From Pseudomonadota bacterium (lineage in GTDB: Bacteria; Pseudomonadota; Gammaproteobacteria; Burkholderiales; Methylophilaceae): a stretch of DNA of 64,000 nt. Shown piece after piece: positions 37,608 to 47,118 of the stretch. Numbering within the stretch: position 1 is the first letter of the stretch; each line of letters opens with the position of its first letter. The position numbers and the translations under genes were made by a program. Location: NCBI GenBank assembly GCA_029782295.1, contig JAKOVB010000124.1, forward strand, positions 124,001 to 188,000, written 5' to 3'. The notes beneath the pieces were generated by a model that did not search any database, was not told the origin of the DNA, and saw only the letters and a program-made list of their open reading frames with translations.

Positions 37608-38954
37608 ATGGCAAAATTTCAACAAGACAGCACCAATTCAAATCCTCCGGGGCACTATATCAACCCCGATCAATTATGTGTTGGCCTTTATGTCCACCTC
37701 GATCTTGGATGGACAGAACATCCATTTACTTTCAGCAATTTCAAGATAAAAAATGAGGATCAGATTCTAAAAATTAGAAATCTGCAATTAAAGAAAATAC
37801 GTATTGATCCCCAACGTAGCGACGTTATCCCAGACTTCCCCAAGACAGTCCAGATGGCACAGTTACATGTTAAAGATTCAAATCATTCAGAACCCCATCC
37901 AGAACCAATGGTCAAGATTGACCCAGTAATACGTCAATCAAAATTAAAAGAGCTTAATAAGGCCATACTCAAGAGCAAGCAATCTTATACATCTAACTCC
38001 GAAAAAATTCGTGAAACTGTACGCAGTCTTCCACATCATCCTGAAAAATCACGTGAAACAGCGGAACTCCTAGTCAAAGAGTGGGTGAACTCTGTCATTA
38101 CCGAATCTGATGTTGCACTTCATGCAATAGACATGCAAGGCCAAGCATCTGACACTTACAATCATTCGATGAATGTAACGGTGATCGCATTAATGCTTGC
38201 CAAATCTTTAGACATGAAGGAACAAGATGCTTTAACTCTTGGCATTGCAGCCATGTTCCATGATGTTGGCAAGGAAGATGAGTTGAGAAAGAAGTCGTTT
38301 GTAGACCTACATTGTGAGATCGGTAGTCGCATGGCCGAAAGGGCCGGATTTTCAGAAAAAGTATGCCGCACAATTGAACAGCACCATGAATATATGGATG
38401 GAACGGGCACACCTAAACACTTGCGTGGCGGCCTTATAGATCCTCTGGCTCGCGCCCTTTGTCTAGTTAATCATTTTGACAACCTGTGCAACCCTCCAAA
38501 CTTAGCTGATGCACTTACTCCTTTTGAAGCCTTATCTGTAATGTACGCAACCCAGCAAACCAAATTCGATGCCACTATGCTACAGGTATTTGTTCGCTCA
38601 CTTGGAGTCTATCCTCCGGGAAGTATTGTGCAATTATCGAACGATGTATTCGGTATGGTAATAAGCACTAATCCAGCCAAACCAATGCAGCCCATAATCA
38701 TGCTTCACTTGCCCAACGTTGCACGCGAAACACCAGCATTGCTTGATTTAAGTGTCGAGCCCAATATTTCGATTAAGAAGTGCATAAGGCCACAACAACT
38801 TCCTGAGGATGTCCGAAACTATCTACAACCTCGTAAGCGCCTGAACTATTACTTTCTCAAGGCCGGTCAAGCCGATGGGCTTTCACAAAATCCTTCAGAA
38901 AAGCTGGTCGATCAAACGTCTCAACCAGCCAATCACCATTTACGCAGGGCATAA
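37608..38954 (+). CDS. DUF3391-HD-GYP domain protein (c-di-GMP phosphodiesterase type)
   Basis: A 448-residue cytoplasmic protein. The N-terminal DUF3391 domain (INPDQLCVGLYVHLDLGW) leads to an HD-GYP domain from about residue 160: NHSMNVTVIALML, the HD pair at 218-219 (FHDVGKEDE), then HHEYMDG at 259-265 followed by TGTPK. The motif is therefore G-T-P where the family has G-Y-P; the metal-binding His and Asp residues remain. HD-GYP enzymes hydrolyse c-di-GMP. I start at ATG 37608 behind AGAGGTG, as the earlier in-frame ATG lies in the riboswitch aptamer. A GEMM riboswitch in its leader suggests feedback by its own substrate. Confidence 0.9.
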   Translation: MAKFQQDSTNSNPPGHYINPDQLCVGLYVHLDLGWTEHPFTFSNFKIKNEDQILKIRNLQLKKIRIDPQRSDVIPDFPKTVQMAQLHVKDSNHSEPHPEPMVKIDPVIRQSKLKELNKAILKSKQSYTSNSEKIRETVRSLPHHPEKSRETAELLVKEWVNSVITESDVALHAIDMQGQASDTYNHSMNVTVIALMLAKSLDMKEQDALTLGIAAMFHDVGKEDELRKKSFVDLHCEIGSRMAERAGFSEKVCRTIEQHHEYMDGTGTPKHLRGGLIDPLARALCLVNHFDNLCNPPNLADALTPFEALSVMYATQQTKFDATMLQVFVRSLGVYPPGSIVQLSNDVFGMVISTNPAKPMQPIIMLHLPNVARETPALLDLSVEPNISIKKCIRPQQLPEDVRNYLQPRKRLNYYFLKAGQADGLSQNPSEKLVDQTSQPANHHLRRA

Positions 38955-39076
38955 CCATGCGTCAGATCTAAAGGGTTTAAATTTAATACACTGACTTAAC
39001 TATCCCTATCGTTTTGGGAAGTTCTTACTTAGCTGAAAACAGATACCAATCTTAAATAATAATCAGGCAAGCATTC

Positions 39077-40348
39077 ATGTCGCGTACCCCTTCTACTGCA
39101 CATATTGCAACCGCCAGCTTTATCGGAACCTGTATAGAGTTCTACGATTTCTACATTTACGCCATGGCTGTCGCACTGGTCGTAGGGAGTACCTTTTTCC
39201 CGGCAGGAGACCCTGCGGCACAAACACTAAACGCATTTCTTACGTTCGGCATTGCATTCGTCGCGCGCCCGGTGGGCGCACTGCTCTTCGGTCATTTTGG
39301 CGACCGCGTAGGCCGTAAAACCACTTTATCGATATCGTTGCTGGTCATGGGGGTCTCAACCACGCTGATCGGCCTGTTACCCAGTTACAACAGCATCGGC
39401 ATGACTGCACCCATCCTGCTTTGCCTGCTGCGTTTCGGCCAAGGTATCGGCTTGGGTGGCGAATGGGGCGGTGCCGCATTGCTGGCCACGGAACATGCGC
39501 CTGTTCATCGCCGCGGATGGTATGGCATGTTTCCCCAATTGGGCCCCTCTGTTGGGTTCCTGCTCGCCACCGGAAGCTTTCTGTTACTTTCCATCTGGAT
39601 AGACGAGAGCCAGTTCCGAGCATGGGGTTGGCGAATACCGTTCATAGCCAGCGCTTTGCTGGTCATAGTGGGGTTGTATATTCGGCTGAAATTGCCTGAA
39701 ACCCCGGTCTTCAATGCAGTGATCAAACATAACCGCCAACTTGAATTTCCCGCACATGTATTAATGACTAGGCATTGGCGCCCTCTGCTACTAGGAGCCC
39801 TTGCCATGGTGGTCTGTTATGCACTGTTCTATACCACGACGGTCTTCGCCCTCAATTACGGCACAACCACCCTGCATGTCGCAAGAAAAGATTTTCTGGA
39901 GATGCTGTGTATAGCGGTAATCTTCATGGGCCTCGCCACGCCGTTCGCAGCAGCCCTAGGTGACCGGTTCGGCCGGAGAACCATCCTGTTGTGGGGCAGT
40001 ACCGCAGCAATGCTGTCAGGGTTCCTGCTCGCCCCCATGCTCGGCAGTGGCGATCCCATCCTGATAACTGCCTTCCTATCACTGGAACTATGGCTGATGG
40101 GCATTACCTTCGCCCCCATGGGAGCACTCCTGCCAGAGCTGTTTCCCAGCAACCTCCGATACAGCGGCGCAGGTTCTGCCTACAATCTGGGTGGCATCCT
40201 GGGCGCCTCCCTGGCCCCCTACATTTCCCAGAAGCTGGTCATTGCCGGCGGGCTGCCAGCGGTAGGCGGATATGTCTCGATAGCCGCCCTGATCAGTTTC
40301 CTGGCAACACTAACCATCCGGGTGCCGGAACCAGCGGAAGCGGACTAA
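39077..40348 (+). CDS. MHS-family (metabolite:H+ symporter) MFS transporter
   Basis: A 423-residue major-facilitator protein with twelve predicted helices. The start IGTCIEFYDFYIYA and the loop 2-3 motif GHFGDRVGRKTTL are typical of the ShiA/ProP/KgtP metabolite:H+ symporter family, as is GQGIGLGGEWGGAALL. Members import dicarboxylates, shikimate, proline or similar. The substrate cannot be told from sequence. It stands alone, convergent with the NUDIX/nuo genes with which its stop overlaps by four bases. Confidence 0.9.
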   Translation: MSRTPSTAHIATASFIGTCIEFYDFYIYAMAVALVVGSTFFPAGDPAAQTLNAFLTFGIAFVARPVGALLFGHFGDRVGRKTTLSISLLVMGVSTTLIGLLPSYNSIGMTAPILLCLLRFGQGIGLGGEWGGAALLATEHAPVHRRGWYGMFPQLGPSVGFLLATGSFLLLSIWIDESQFRAWGWRIPFIASALLVIVGLYIRLKLPETPVFNAVIKHNRQLEFPAHVLMTRHWRPLLLGALAMVVCYALFYTTTVFALNYGTTTLHVARKDFLEMLCIAVIFMGLATPFAAALGDRFGRRTILLWGSTAAMLSGFLLAPMLGSGDPILITAFLSLELWLMGITFAPMGALLPELFPSNLRYSGAGSAYNLGGILGASLAPYISQKLVIAGGLPAVGGYVSIAALISFLATLTIRVPEPAEAD

Positions 40349-40899
40349 GTCGGCCAATCCCCACGTAACATCTTTTCTGCCCAGAAGAGCGCCACCATGG
40401 TCTTGCCATCGGTAATCTCCCCTTTGCGCATCGCCTGCATGGCTTCATCCAGGGACAATTCCAGCAATTCAAGCGTTTCGTCTTCATCACGCCGATGATG
40501 CCCTGGCGTCAATCCAGTGGCGAGATAGATCAGAATGCGTTCGTCGGAATATCCGATACAGGGATGGAGTGTTGCCAGTAGCTGCCATTGATTGGCGGAA
40601 TATCCAGTTTCTTCGAGCAGTTCGCGCTGACCGGTTTCGAGTGTTGTCTCGTGGGGGTCGATCTTGCCGGCTGGCAATTCAAGAAAACTGCACCTCAAAG
40701 GATAGCGGAACTGTCGCTCGAACAGCAGATTCCCATTACCCAATACCGGAATGATCAGGACGGCTCCCGGATGGACGATGTACTCGCGCCCCGTCTCGTT
40801 GCCGTTGGGTAATAGCACACGATCACGCTTGACGTGCAACAGGCTCCCGCAAAAGACGGTCTCGGAGGAAAGTGGCTTTTCTTCCAGAGAATCAGTCAT
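40345..40899 (-). CDS. NUDIX hydrolase, probable ADP-ribose pyrophosphatase
   Basis: A 184-residue NUDIX protein. The NUDIX box G-x5-E-x7-REUxEExGU is seen as GKIDPHETTLETGQRELLEE with TGY after it. The ELPAGKI segment and IGYSDERILIYLA after the box fit the ADP-ribose pyrophosphatase (NudF-like) group. I start at MTDSLEEK (40899); the longer frame runs antisense-like through the DUF2818 gene. It is the last gene of the nuo transcript and overlaps the DUF2818 stop, which is a known layout in betaproteobacteria. Confidence 0.87.
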   Translation of the reverse strand: MTDSLEEKPLSSETVFCGSLLHVKRDRVLLPNGNETGREYIVHPGAVLIIPVLGNGNLLFERQFRYPLRCSFLELPAGKIDPHETTLETGQRELLEETGYSANQWQLLATLHPCIGYSDERILIYLATGLTPGHHRRDEDETLELLELSLDEAMQAMRKGEITDGKTMVALFWAEKMLRGDWPT

Positions 40900-41195
40900 C
40901 GACGCCAGAGGTAGCGCCAGACGAAACCAGGAAAGGCGAACACGAGGAACAGGCAAGCCGTGGTGGCATAGAACTCCCAGTGTTGCTGGGCCACCTGCCC
41001 CATCACGGCCTTCTCGGAAAAGAACGCGATGCCTCCGATCAAGAAATAAAGCACGACCAGTTCGAGCAAACGCCAACCCACGTGTTTATGCTTGAGAGGA
41101 ACGACAAAGAACAAGCGATCGGAAAACCAGGGCAGGTTCGCAGCGAGAAGTGCCAACAACATCAGGATGGCATGGGTCAGACCGATGTTGCTCAT
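40896..41195 (-). CDS. DUF2818 inner-membrane protein
   Basis: A 99-residue protein with three hydrophobic helices (THAILMLLALLAANLPWF, LLELVVLYFLIGGIAFF, YATTACLFLVFAFPGF) and Arg-rich end. It matches DUF2818, a family coded right after nuoN in betaproteobacteria; the role in complex I is not known to me. Its ATG overlaps the nuoN stop by one base and its end overlaps the NUDIX start by four. Confidence 0.9.
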   Translation of the reverse strand: MSNIGLTHAILMLLALLAANLPWFSDRLFFVVPLKHKHVGWRLLELVVLYFLIGGIAFFSEKAVMGQVAQQHWEFYATTACLFLVFAFPGFVWRYLWRR

Positions 41196-42646
41196 TACTG
41201 GATACTTTGGGCAATGGCGTAGGCGCACAACTCCATCAGCCACTCCGGCATCAGCCCGATCAGCAGCACCAGCAAGCCGTTGACGCTCAGCACGAATGCC
41301 ACATCAGCCTGCGGCTTGATCGGCGTCTGATCGATAGGCTCGTCGAAATACATGAGCTTGACGACACGCAGGTAATAGAAAGCACCGATCACCGCCATCA
41401 GCACAGCGAAAATCACCAGACCGACGAAGCCAGCCTGCAAAGCCGCCTGCAGCACGGTGAACTTGGCATAGAAGCCCAAGGTCGGCGGTACACCCGCCAT
41501 GGAAAACATCAGGAGCAGCATGATGAAGGCGTACCATGGACTGCGCTGGTTAAGGCCCTTGAGGTCATCCAGATGCTCCGCCTCGAAACCCTGACGCGAC
41601 AGCAGCAGCAAGATGCCGAACGCACCCAGCGTCATCAGCACGTAAGCGCTGATGTAGAACATCGCAGAGGTATAGCCGTTGGGTCCCACAGCAAGAAAAC
41701 CGAAGAGCAGGAAACCGACATGGGAGATGGTCGAATAGGCCAGCATGCGCTTGATGTTGGTCTGGGCAATGGCAGTGATATTCCCGATACTGATGGACAG
41801 GACGGCCATGATGATCAGCATGCCCTGCCAGTCGATTCCGAGCGGCTCGAGGCCCTGGATCAGCAGTCGCATGAAGAAGGCAAATGCTGCGAATTTGGGG
41901 ACAGAACCAATCAACAGGGTTACGGCGGTCGGAGACCCGTGATAAACATCCGGAACCCACATCTGGAACGGCACAGCCCCGATCTTGAACGCCAGACCGG
42001 CTACCACGAACACCAGGCCCAGGATCAGAACGGCATGGTCAGGTTGACCGCTCATCAGGGCGTTCCGCACCTGACCCAGTTCCAGCGCACCTGTCGCACC
42101 ATAGATCATCGACATGCCATACAGCAACATGCCCGAGGCCAGCGCGCCAAGGACGAAATATTTCATCGCAGCTTCGGTAGCTCTAGGATTATCCCGATCT
42201 AGAGCCACCAGTGCATACATGCTGAGCGAAAGCAACTCCAGCCCCATGTACAGGGTAAGGAAATGACTGCCAGACACCATGATCATCATCCCGAGCAGGG
42301 CGAACAGCACCAGCGCGAAAAATTCACCGCGGTACATCCCCCGTGTTGCGATATAGCTTCGGGAATAGACCAGCACCACGGAAGTCGCCAGCGACATCAT
42401 TAACTTGAGGACGTCGGCCATCGGATCGTCGACGAACATGCCATTGAAGACATAGGCAACCCCAGGGGTATGGGTGGCCACGGTCAGAATCGCGCTGCCG
42501 AGCAAGGTCAACTGGGAAAGCACATAGCCGACATAGCGGTGACGCTCGCTCAGAAACAGGTCAACAAGCAGGATCACCATCGCCATCGTCAGCACGAGGA
42601 TTTCCGGCCGGGCCGCCATCAGGTCATATACGATAGGATTGTTCAT
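41195..42646 (-). CDS. nuoN: NADH-quinone oxidoreductase subunit N
   Basis: Antiporter-like membrane subunit of complex I, 483 residues from ATG 42646 (MNNPIVYDLMAARPE). It carries about 14 helices, with the proton-channel Lys/Glu residues in MGLELLSLSMYALVAL (Glu of helix 5) and LLIGSVPKFAAFAFF. The open frame extends 21 codons upstream into the nuoM tail without similarity. It follows nuoM by one base. Length is normal for the family (about 480). Confidence 0.96.
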   Translation of the reverse strand: MNNPIVYDLMAARPEILVLTMAMVILLVDLFLSERHRYVGYVLSQLTLLGSAILTVATHTPGVAYVFNGMFVDDPMADVLKLMMSLATSVVLVYSRSYIATRGMYRGEFFALVLFALLGMMIMVSGSHFLTLYMGLELLSLSMYALVALDRDNPRATEAAMKYFVLGALASGMLLYGMSMIYGATGALELGQVRNALMSGQPDHAVLILGLVFVVAGLAFKIGAVPFQMWVPDVYHGSPTAVTLLIGSVPKFAAFAFFMRLLIQGLEPLGIDWQGMLIIMAVLSISIGNITAIAQTNIKRMLAYSTISHVGFLLFGFLAVGPNGYTSAMFYISAYVLMTLGAFGILLLLSRQGFEAEHLDDLKGLNQRSPWYAFIMLLLMFSMAGVPPTLGFYAKFTVLQAALQAGFVGLVIFAVLMAVIGAFYYLRVVKLMYFDEPIDQTPIKPQADVAFVLSVNGLLVLLIGLMPEWLMELCAYAIAQSIQ

Positions 42647-42647
42647 A

Positions 42648-44138
42648 TTAAATCGTTCCGGGCAGCTTGCTCTGGGCCAGATGCGACAGCAACTGGGTGA
42701 CCGTGGCATGGGTGATTTCCGTCAACGGGGCAGGATACAGACCGAAGCCCAGCGTCATTGCAGCAAGAATAGCCAGTATCAGGAATTCACGACGGTTCAC
42801 ATCCTTCAGTGCTGCGACATGGGCATTGCCGATGTCTCCATAGAACACGCGCTTGACCATCCACAGCGTGTAGGCCGCGCCAAAGATCAGGGTCGTCGCG
42901 GCGAGGAAGGCATACCAGAAATCCTGCTGCAGAGCCCCGAGGATCACCATGAATTCACCGACAAATCCGGAAGTGCCGGGCAGCCCGGCGTTTGCCATGG
43001 CAAACAGGACGGCAAAGGCGGCAAATGTCGGCATCGTGTTCACCACACCACCGTAATCGGCAATCTGGCGCGAGTGCATCCGGTCATACAGCACCCCGAC
43101 ACACAGGAACAGGGCGCCGGAAACAAAACCGTGGGAAATCATCTGCACGATACCGCCTTCCATTCCCAGCGGATTGAAGATGAACATACCCAAGGTGACA
43201 AAACCCATATGCGAAATCGACGAATAGGCGATCAGCTTCTTCATGTCCTGCTGGACCAGGGCCACCAAGGCAATGTAGACCACCGCGATCAGGGACAGGG
43301 TAATCATGAACCCTGAAAGGTAATGTGCAGCATCGGGAGCGATCGGCATGGCGAAGCGTAGGAAACCGTAAGCACCCAGCTTCAGCATGATCGCAGCCAG
43401 CACCACGGAGCCACCGGTTGGCGCTTCGACGTGTGCATCCGGCAACCAGGTGTGCACCGGCCACATCGGAATTTTCACAGCAAACGCCATGAAGAACGCC
43501 ATGAAAATGAGGATCTGCACTTCCATCGGGATCGGCAGCATGTAGTAATCGACGATCTCGAAGCTGTGTGTATGGTGGAACAGGTAGATGAACGCCACCA
43601 GCATCAGCAGCGAGCCCAGCAGCGTATACAGAAAGAACTTGATTGTGGCATAGACGCGATTGGGGCCGCCCCACACACCGATCACCAGGAACATCGGGAT
43701 CAGCATCGCCTCCCAGAACACATAGAACAGCACCGCATCCAGCGCGGTAAATACCCCGATCATCAGGCCAGACATGATGAGGAAGGCCGCCATGTACTGT
43801 GCCACACGCTTCTGGATCACTTCCCATCCCGCCAGCACCACGATGACCGTAATGAAACTGGTCAGCAGGATCAGCGGGACGGCGATACCATCCGCGCCGA
43901 GGTGGTAATGGATGTTGAAGCTGGGGATCCAATCGAATCCTTCCTGAAACTGAAAATCCCCATCGGCCCGATCGAATCGGGTATACAGCGGCAACGTCAC
44001 CAGGAATCCGGCAACACTGCCCGCCAGCGCGATCCAGCGTGCCAGTGTCGCGTTCTTGTCGCTGCCGGTGAATAGCACCAGGATGCCTGCCAAGATAGGC
44101 ACCCAGATGGAAAGGCTGAGAATGTGGTTATCTAGCAT
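42648..44138 (-). CDS. nuoM: NADH-quinone oxidoreductase subunit M
   Basis: Antiporter-like proton-pumping subunit, 496 residues. Conserved pieces: FVFWEAMLIPMFLVIG-type helix 5 (here VFWEAMLIPMFL), the key KIPMWPVHTWLPDAHVEAP and MKKLIAYSSISHMG. About 14 helices. It lies between nuoL and nuoN with no gap to nuoL (ATG 44138 next to the nuoL stop at 44139). Confidence 0.97.
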   Translation of the reverse strand: MLDNHILSLSIWVPILAGILVLFTGSDKNATLARWIALAGSVAGFLVTLPLYTRFDRADGDFQFQEGFDWIPSFNIHYHLGADGIAVPLILLTSFITVIVVLAGWEVIQKRVAQYMAAFLIMSGLMIGVFTALDAVLFYVFWEAMLIPMFLVIGVWGGPNRVYATIKFFLYTLLGSLLMLVAFIYLFHHTHSFEIVDYYMLPIPMEVQILIFMAFFMAFAVKIPMWPVHTWLPDAHVEAPTGGSVVLAAIMLKLGAYGFLRFAMPIAPDAAHYLSGFMITLSLIAVVYIALVALVQQDMKKLIAYSSISHMGFVTLGMFIFNPLGMEGGIVQMISHGFVSGALFLCVGVLYDRMHSRQIADYGGVVNTMPTFAAFAVLFAMANAGLPGTSGFVGEFMVILGALQQDFWYAFLAATTLIFGAAYTLWMVKRVFYGDIGNAHVAALKDVNRREFLILAILAAMTLGFGLYPAPLTEITHATVTQLLSHLAQSKLPGTI

Positions 44139-46163
44139 TTATTTTTTCATAAAAAAGGTCAGCAACACGAACACGCCGATGATCATGGCGAACGCATAGT
44201 GGTAAATCAGCCCGGACTGTAAATGCCGGATAATCGCGGAGACACGACCGATCAGGCGCGCAGTGCCGTTGACGAATAAGCCGTCGATAATGGTCACGTC
44301 ACCGATTTGCCAGAGTTTGCTGCCGATCAGGCGCGAACCGCCGGCAAAGAACTTCTCGTTGAAGGCGTCGAACCCGTACTTGTTGTCCAGAATCCTGTAG
44401 ACCAGTTCGAAACGCTGTCTTATCGCAGCCGGGATGTCCGGGCGCTTCATGTAGAAGAACCATGACAGGGCAACACCGGATGCCGCCAGCAGGAAAGGCA
44501 GGCTGGTAAACGCATGCAGTCCCATCGCGGCAGCACCATGGAAATGGTGCGCCAACTCGTGCATGGTCGGATGCGCTTCCGCATCGACAAAAATCACGTT
44601 GCTGAAGAAATGCCCGAACAGCATGGGTTCGATCGCGAGATAGCCGATGACAAGAGATGGAATTGCCAGTGCGATCAACGGGAGGGTCACTACCCATGGT
44701 GACTCATGTGGTTTGTCATGTGGCCCCAAACCGTGATGATGCGCGTCGTCATGGTCATGGTCATCGTGACCATGACCGTGGTCATCCTTGGCTTCCATCC
44801 AGCGTGACTTGCCGTGGAATACCAGGAAGTACATGCGGAAGGAATAGAACGCCGTCACGAAGACCCCAGCCAGCACGGCGAAGTATGCGAAGCCGCTCCC
44901 TGGAATGTGCGACATCTGAGCCGCCTCGATGATGGAGTCCTTGGAATAGAAGCCTGACAGGAACGGCGTACCGATCAGCGCCAATGAACCGATCAGTGAA
45001 GTCAGCCAAGTGATCGGCATGTATTTACGTAGACCACCCATATTGCGGATATCCTGATCATGGTGCATGCCCATAATTACCGACCCGGCTGCCAGGAACA
45101 GCAACGCCTTGAAGAAGGCGTGCGTCATCAGGTGGAAGATCGCCACAGAGTAAGCGGATGCGCCGAGCGCAACGGTCATGTAGCCCAACTGGGAAAGCGT
45201 CGAATACGCGACCACGCGCTTGATGTCGTTCTGAATGATACCGAGGAAGCCCATGAATAGGGCCGTGATCGCACCGATCACCATCACCGTGGACAGGGCC
45301 GTCGTTGAAAGCTCATACAGCGGCGACATGCGCGCCACCATGAAGATGCCGGCCGTCACCATGGTCGCCGCATGGATCAAGGCGGAAATCGGGGTCGGAC
45401 CTTCCATGGAATCCGGCAACCAGACGTGCAACGGCACCTGGGCCGACTTGCCCATGGCGCCGACGAACAGCAACAGGCACACCACCGTCAGCAAGGACCA
45501 TGAGTGGCCCGGGACGATCTCGACGTTCATGTCGGCGAATTGCGGGGCGACGGAGAACACGGCCTGATAGTCGAGGCTACCGAAGAAGAACAGCACCATG
45601 CCGATCCCGAGCAGGAATCCGAAATCACCGACGCGATTGACCAGGAAGGCCTTCAGGTTGGCGTAAATGGCCGTCGGTCGCGTATACCAGAAGCCGATCA
45701 GCAGGTAGGAAACCAGGCCCACAGCTTCCCAGCCGAAGAACAGTTGCATGAAGTTGTTACTCATCACCAGCATCAGCATGGAGAAGGTGAACAGCGAAAT
45801 GTAGCTGAAGAAGCGGCTGTAGCCCGGATCCTCATGCATGTAGCCGATGGTATAGATGTGCACCATCAGTGAGACAAAGGTCACCACCACCATCATCATT
45901 GCCGACAGCGGATCAATCAGGAAACCGACCTCGAACGAAGTGTGGCCGCTGGTCAGCCAAGTATACACGGCCCCGTTGTAGATGTGCCCGGCCAACACGT
46001 CCTGGAATACCAGCACCGATAGTGCGAACGATGCGCCGACACCGGTGATGGTGAACAGGTGTGCGGTGAAACGGGGCAGCTTGCGCCCGAACAATCCGAC
46101 AACGACTGCCGCAAGCAGCGGTAGCAGCGGGATCAGGAGATATATTTTTTGCATGTAAGTCAT
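44139..46163 (-). CDS. nuoL: NADH-quinone oxidoreductase subunit L
   Basis: The distal antiporter-like subunit, 674 residues, with the long lateral helix at its C-terminus. Seen: FFGWEAVGLVSYLLIGF, KSAQVPLHVWLPDSMEGPTP, VVAYSTLSQLGYM. A cytoplasm- or periplasm-facing loop at about residues 455-485 is rich in His and Asp (DDHGHGHDDHDHDDAHHHG). An alternative start is MQKIYLL four codons in. It follows nuoK by eight bases. Confidence 0.97.
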   Translation of the reverse strand: MTYMQKIYLLIPLLPLLAAVVVGLFGRKLPRFTAHLFTITGVGASFALSVLVFQDVLAGHIYNGAVYTWLTSGHTSFEVGFLIDPLSAMMMVVVTFVSLMVHIYTIGYMHEDPGYSRFFSYISLFTFSMLMLVMSNNFMQLFFGWEAVGLVSYLLIGFWYTRPTAIYANLKAFLVNRVGDFGFLLGIGMVLFFFGSLDYQAVFSVAPQFADMNVEIVPGHSWSLLTVVCLLLFVGAMGKSAQVPLHVWLPDSMEGPTPISALIHAATMVTAGIFMVARMSPLYELSTTALSTVMVIGAITALFMGFLGIIQNDIKRVVAYSTLSQLGYMTVALGASAYSVAIFHLMTHAFFKALLFLAAGSVIMGMHHDQDIRNMGGLRKYMPITWLTSLIGSLALIGTPFLSGFYSKDSIIEAAQMSHIPGSGFAYFAVLAGVFVTAFYSFRMYFLVFHGKSRWMEAKDDHGHGHDDHDHDDAHHHGLGPHDKPHESPWVVTLPLIALAIPSLVIGYLAIEPMLFGHFFSNVIFVDAEAHPTMHELAHHFHGAAAMGLHAFTSLPFLLAASGVALSWFFYMKRPDIPAAIRQRFELVYRILDNKYGFDAFNEKFFAGGSRLIGSKLWQIGDVTIIDGLFVNGTARLIGRVSAIIRHLQSGLIYHYAFAMIIGVFVLLTFFMKK

Positions 46164-46171
46164 CTTAGCCG

Positions 46172-46480
46172 TCAGCCTTTCAGGCTTTGCATGTCATCGA
46201 CGTTGATGGAGCGCAGGTTGCGGAAGAGCACCACCAGAATGGCCAGTCCGATGGCCGATTCCGCAGCCGCCACGGTCAGGATGAAGAAGACGAAGACTTG
46301 CCCGGCGGTGTCGTGAAGATAATGCGAGAACGCGATGAAATTCATGTTGACCGCCAGCAGCATCAGTTCGATGGCCATCAGCAGGATGATGACGTTCTTG
46401 CGGTTCAGGAAAATGCCCACCACGCTGATGGCGAACAGCACAGAGCCCAGAATCAGGTAATGCGAAAGACCGACGCTCAT
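46172..46480 (-). CDS. nuoK: NADH-quinone oxidoreductase subunit K
   Basis: A 102-residue three-helix subunit. The second-helix Glu ([18 protein letters not shown]) and third-helix Glu ([14 protein letters not shown]) needed for proton transfer are both present. Its start overlaps the nuoJ stop by four bases. Confidence 0.97.
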   Translation of the reverse strand: MSVGLSHYLILGSVLFAISVVGIFLNRKNVIILLMAIELMLLAVNMNFIAFSHYLHDTAGQVFVFFILTVAAAESAIGLAILVVLFRNLRSINVDDMQSLKG

Positions 46481-47109
46481 GCCTGCTCCCCTTCCCCGTT
46501 TTCCGGCATTTCCTTTTCCGCCGGCATGCTGACCATGCGAATACGATCGGCACGCTTGACCTTCACCTGCTCAGCCGGGTCGATGTACTTGCTGTCCTTG
46601 CGGCGACGCATGGTCAGCGCGATGGCTGCCACAATCGCGACCAGTAGCACGACGGAAGCCAGTTCGAACGGCAGCACGTAGTCGGTATAGAGTTGGCGTC
46701 CGAGTTCGGCCGTATTACTGTAATTGACCGGATGTGGTTCAGGCGTCCCGGTCACGTTGACACCGAAGTGGCGCACCCCAACGATGGAAGCCATCTCCAG
46801 TGCCATGACCACACCAACGAATCCAGCAAGCGGGGCATAATCCCAGAACCCTTCACGCAACTTGTCGAGATTGATGTCCAGCATCATCACGACGAACAGG
46901 AACAGCACCATGACCGCGCCTACGTAGACCAGCACCAGAGTGATCGCGAGGAACTCGGCTTCCAGCAGCAACCAGATCCCCGCCGCGGTAAAGAAAGCCA
47001 GCACCAGGAACAGCGCGGCGTGCACAGGATTGCGCGCGGTGATCACGCGCAGCCCGGCGACCAGCAGGATCGCAGCGAGCGCATAAAAAACGTAGTCTTG
47101 AAAAATCAT
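46477..47109 (-). CDS. nuoJ: NADH-quinone oxidoreductase subunit J
   Basis: A 210-residue membrane subunit with five helices in the first 170 residues ([45 protein letters not shown] with the pi-bulge region) and a hydrophilic C-terminal tail with Glu/Lys. It is part of the flexible E-channel. It starts nine bases after nuoI. Confidence 0.96.
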   Translation of the reverse strand: MIFQDYVFYALAAILLVAGLRVITARNPVHAALFLVLAFFTAAGIWLLLEAEFLAITLVLVYVGAVMVLFLFVVMMLDINLDKLREGFWDYAPLAGFVGVVMALEMASIVGVRHFGVNVTGTPEPHPVNYSNTAELGRQLYTDYVLPFELASVVLLVAIVAAIALTMRRRKDSKYIDPAEQVKVKRADRIRMVSMPAEKEMPENGEGEQA

Positions 47110-47118
47110 CCCCAGCCC

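Noticed and set aside
41150-42202. 350-codon frame opposite nuoN
   Set aside because: Antisense shadow, rich in Gln and His, with no protein-like pattern.
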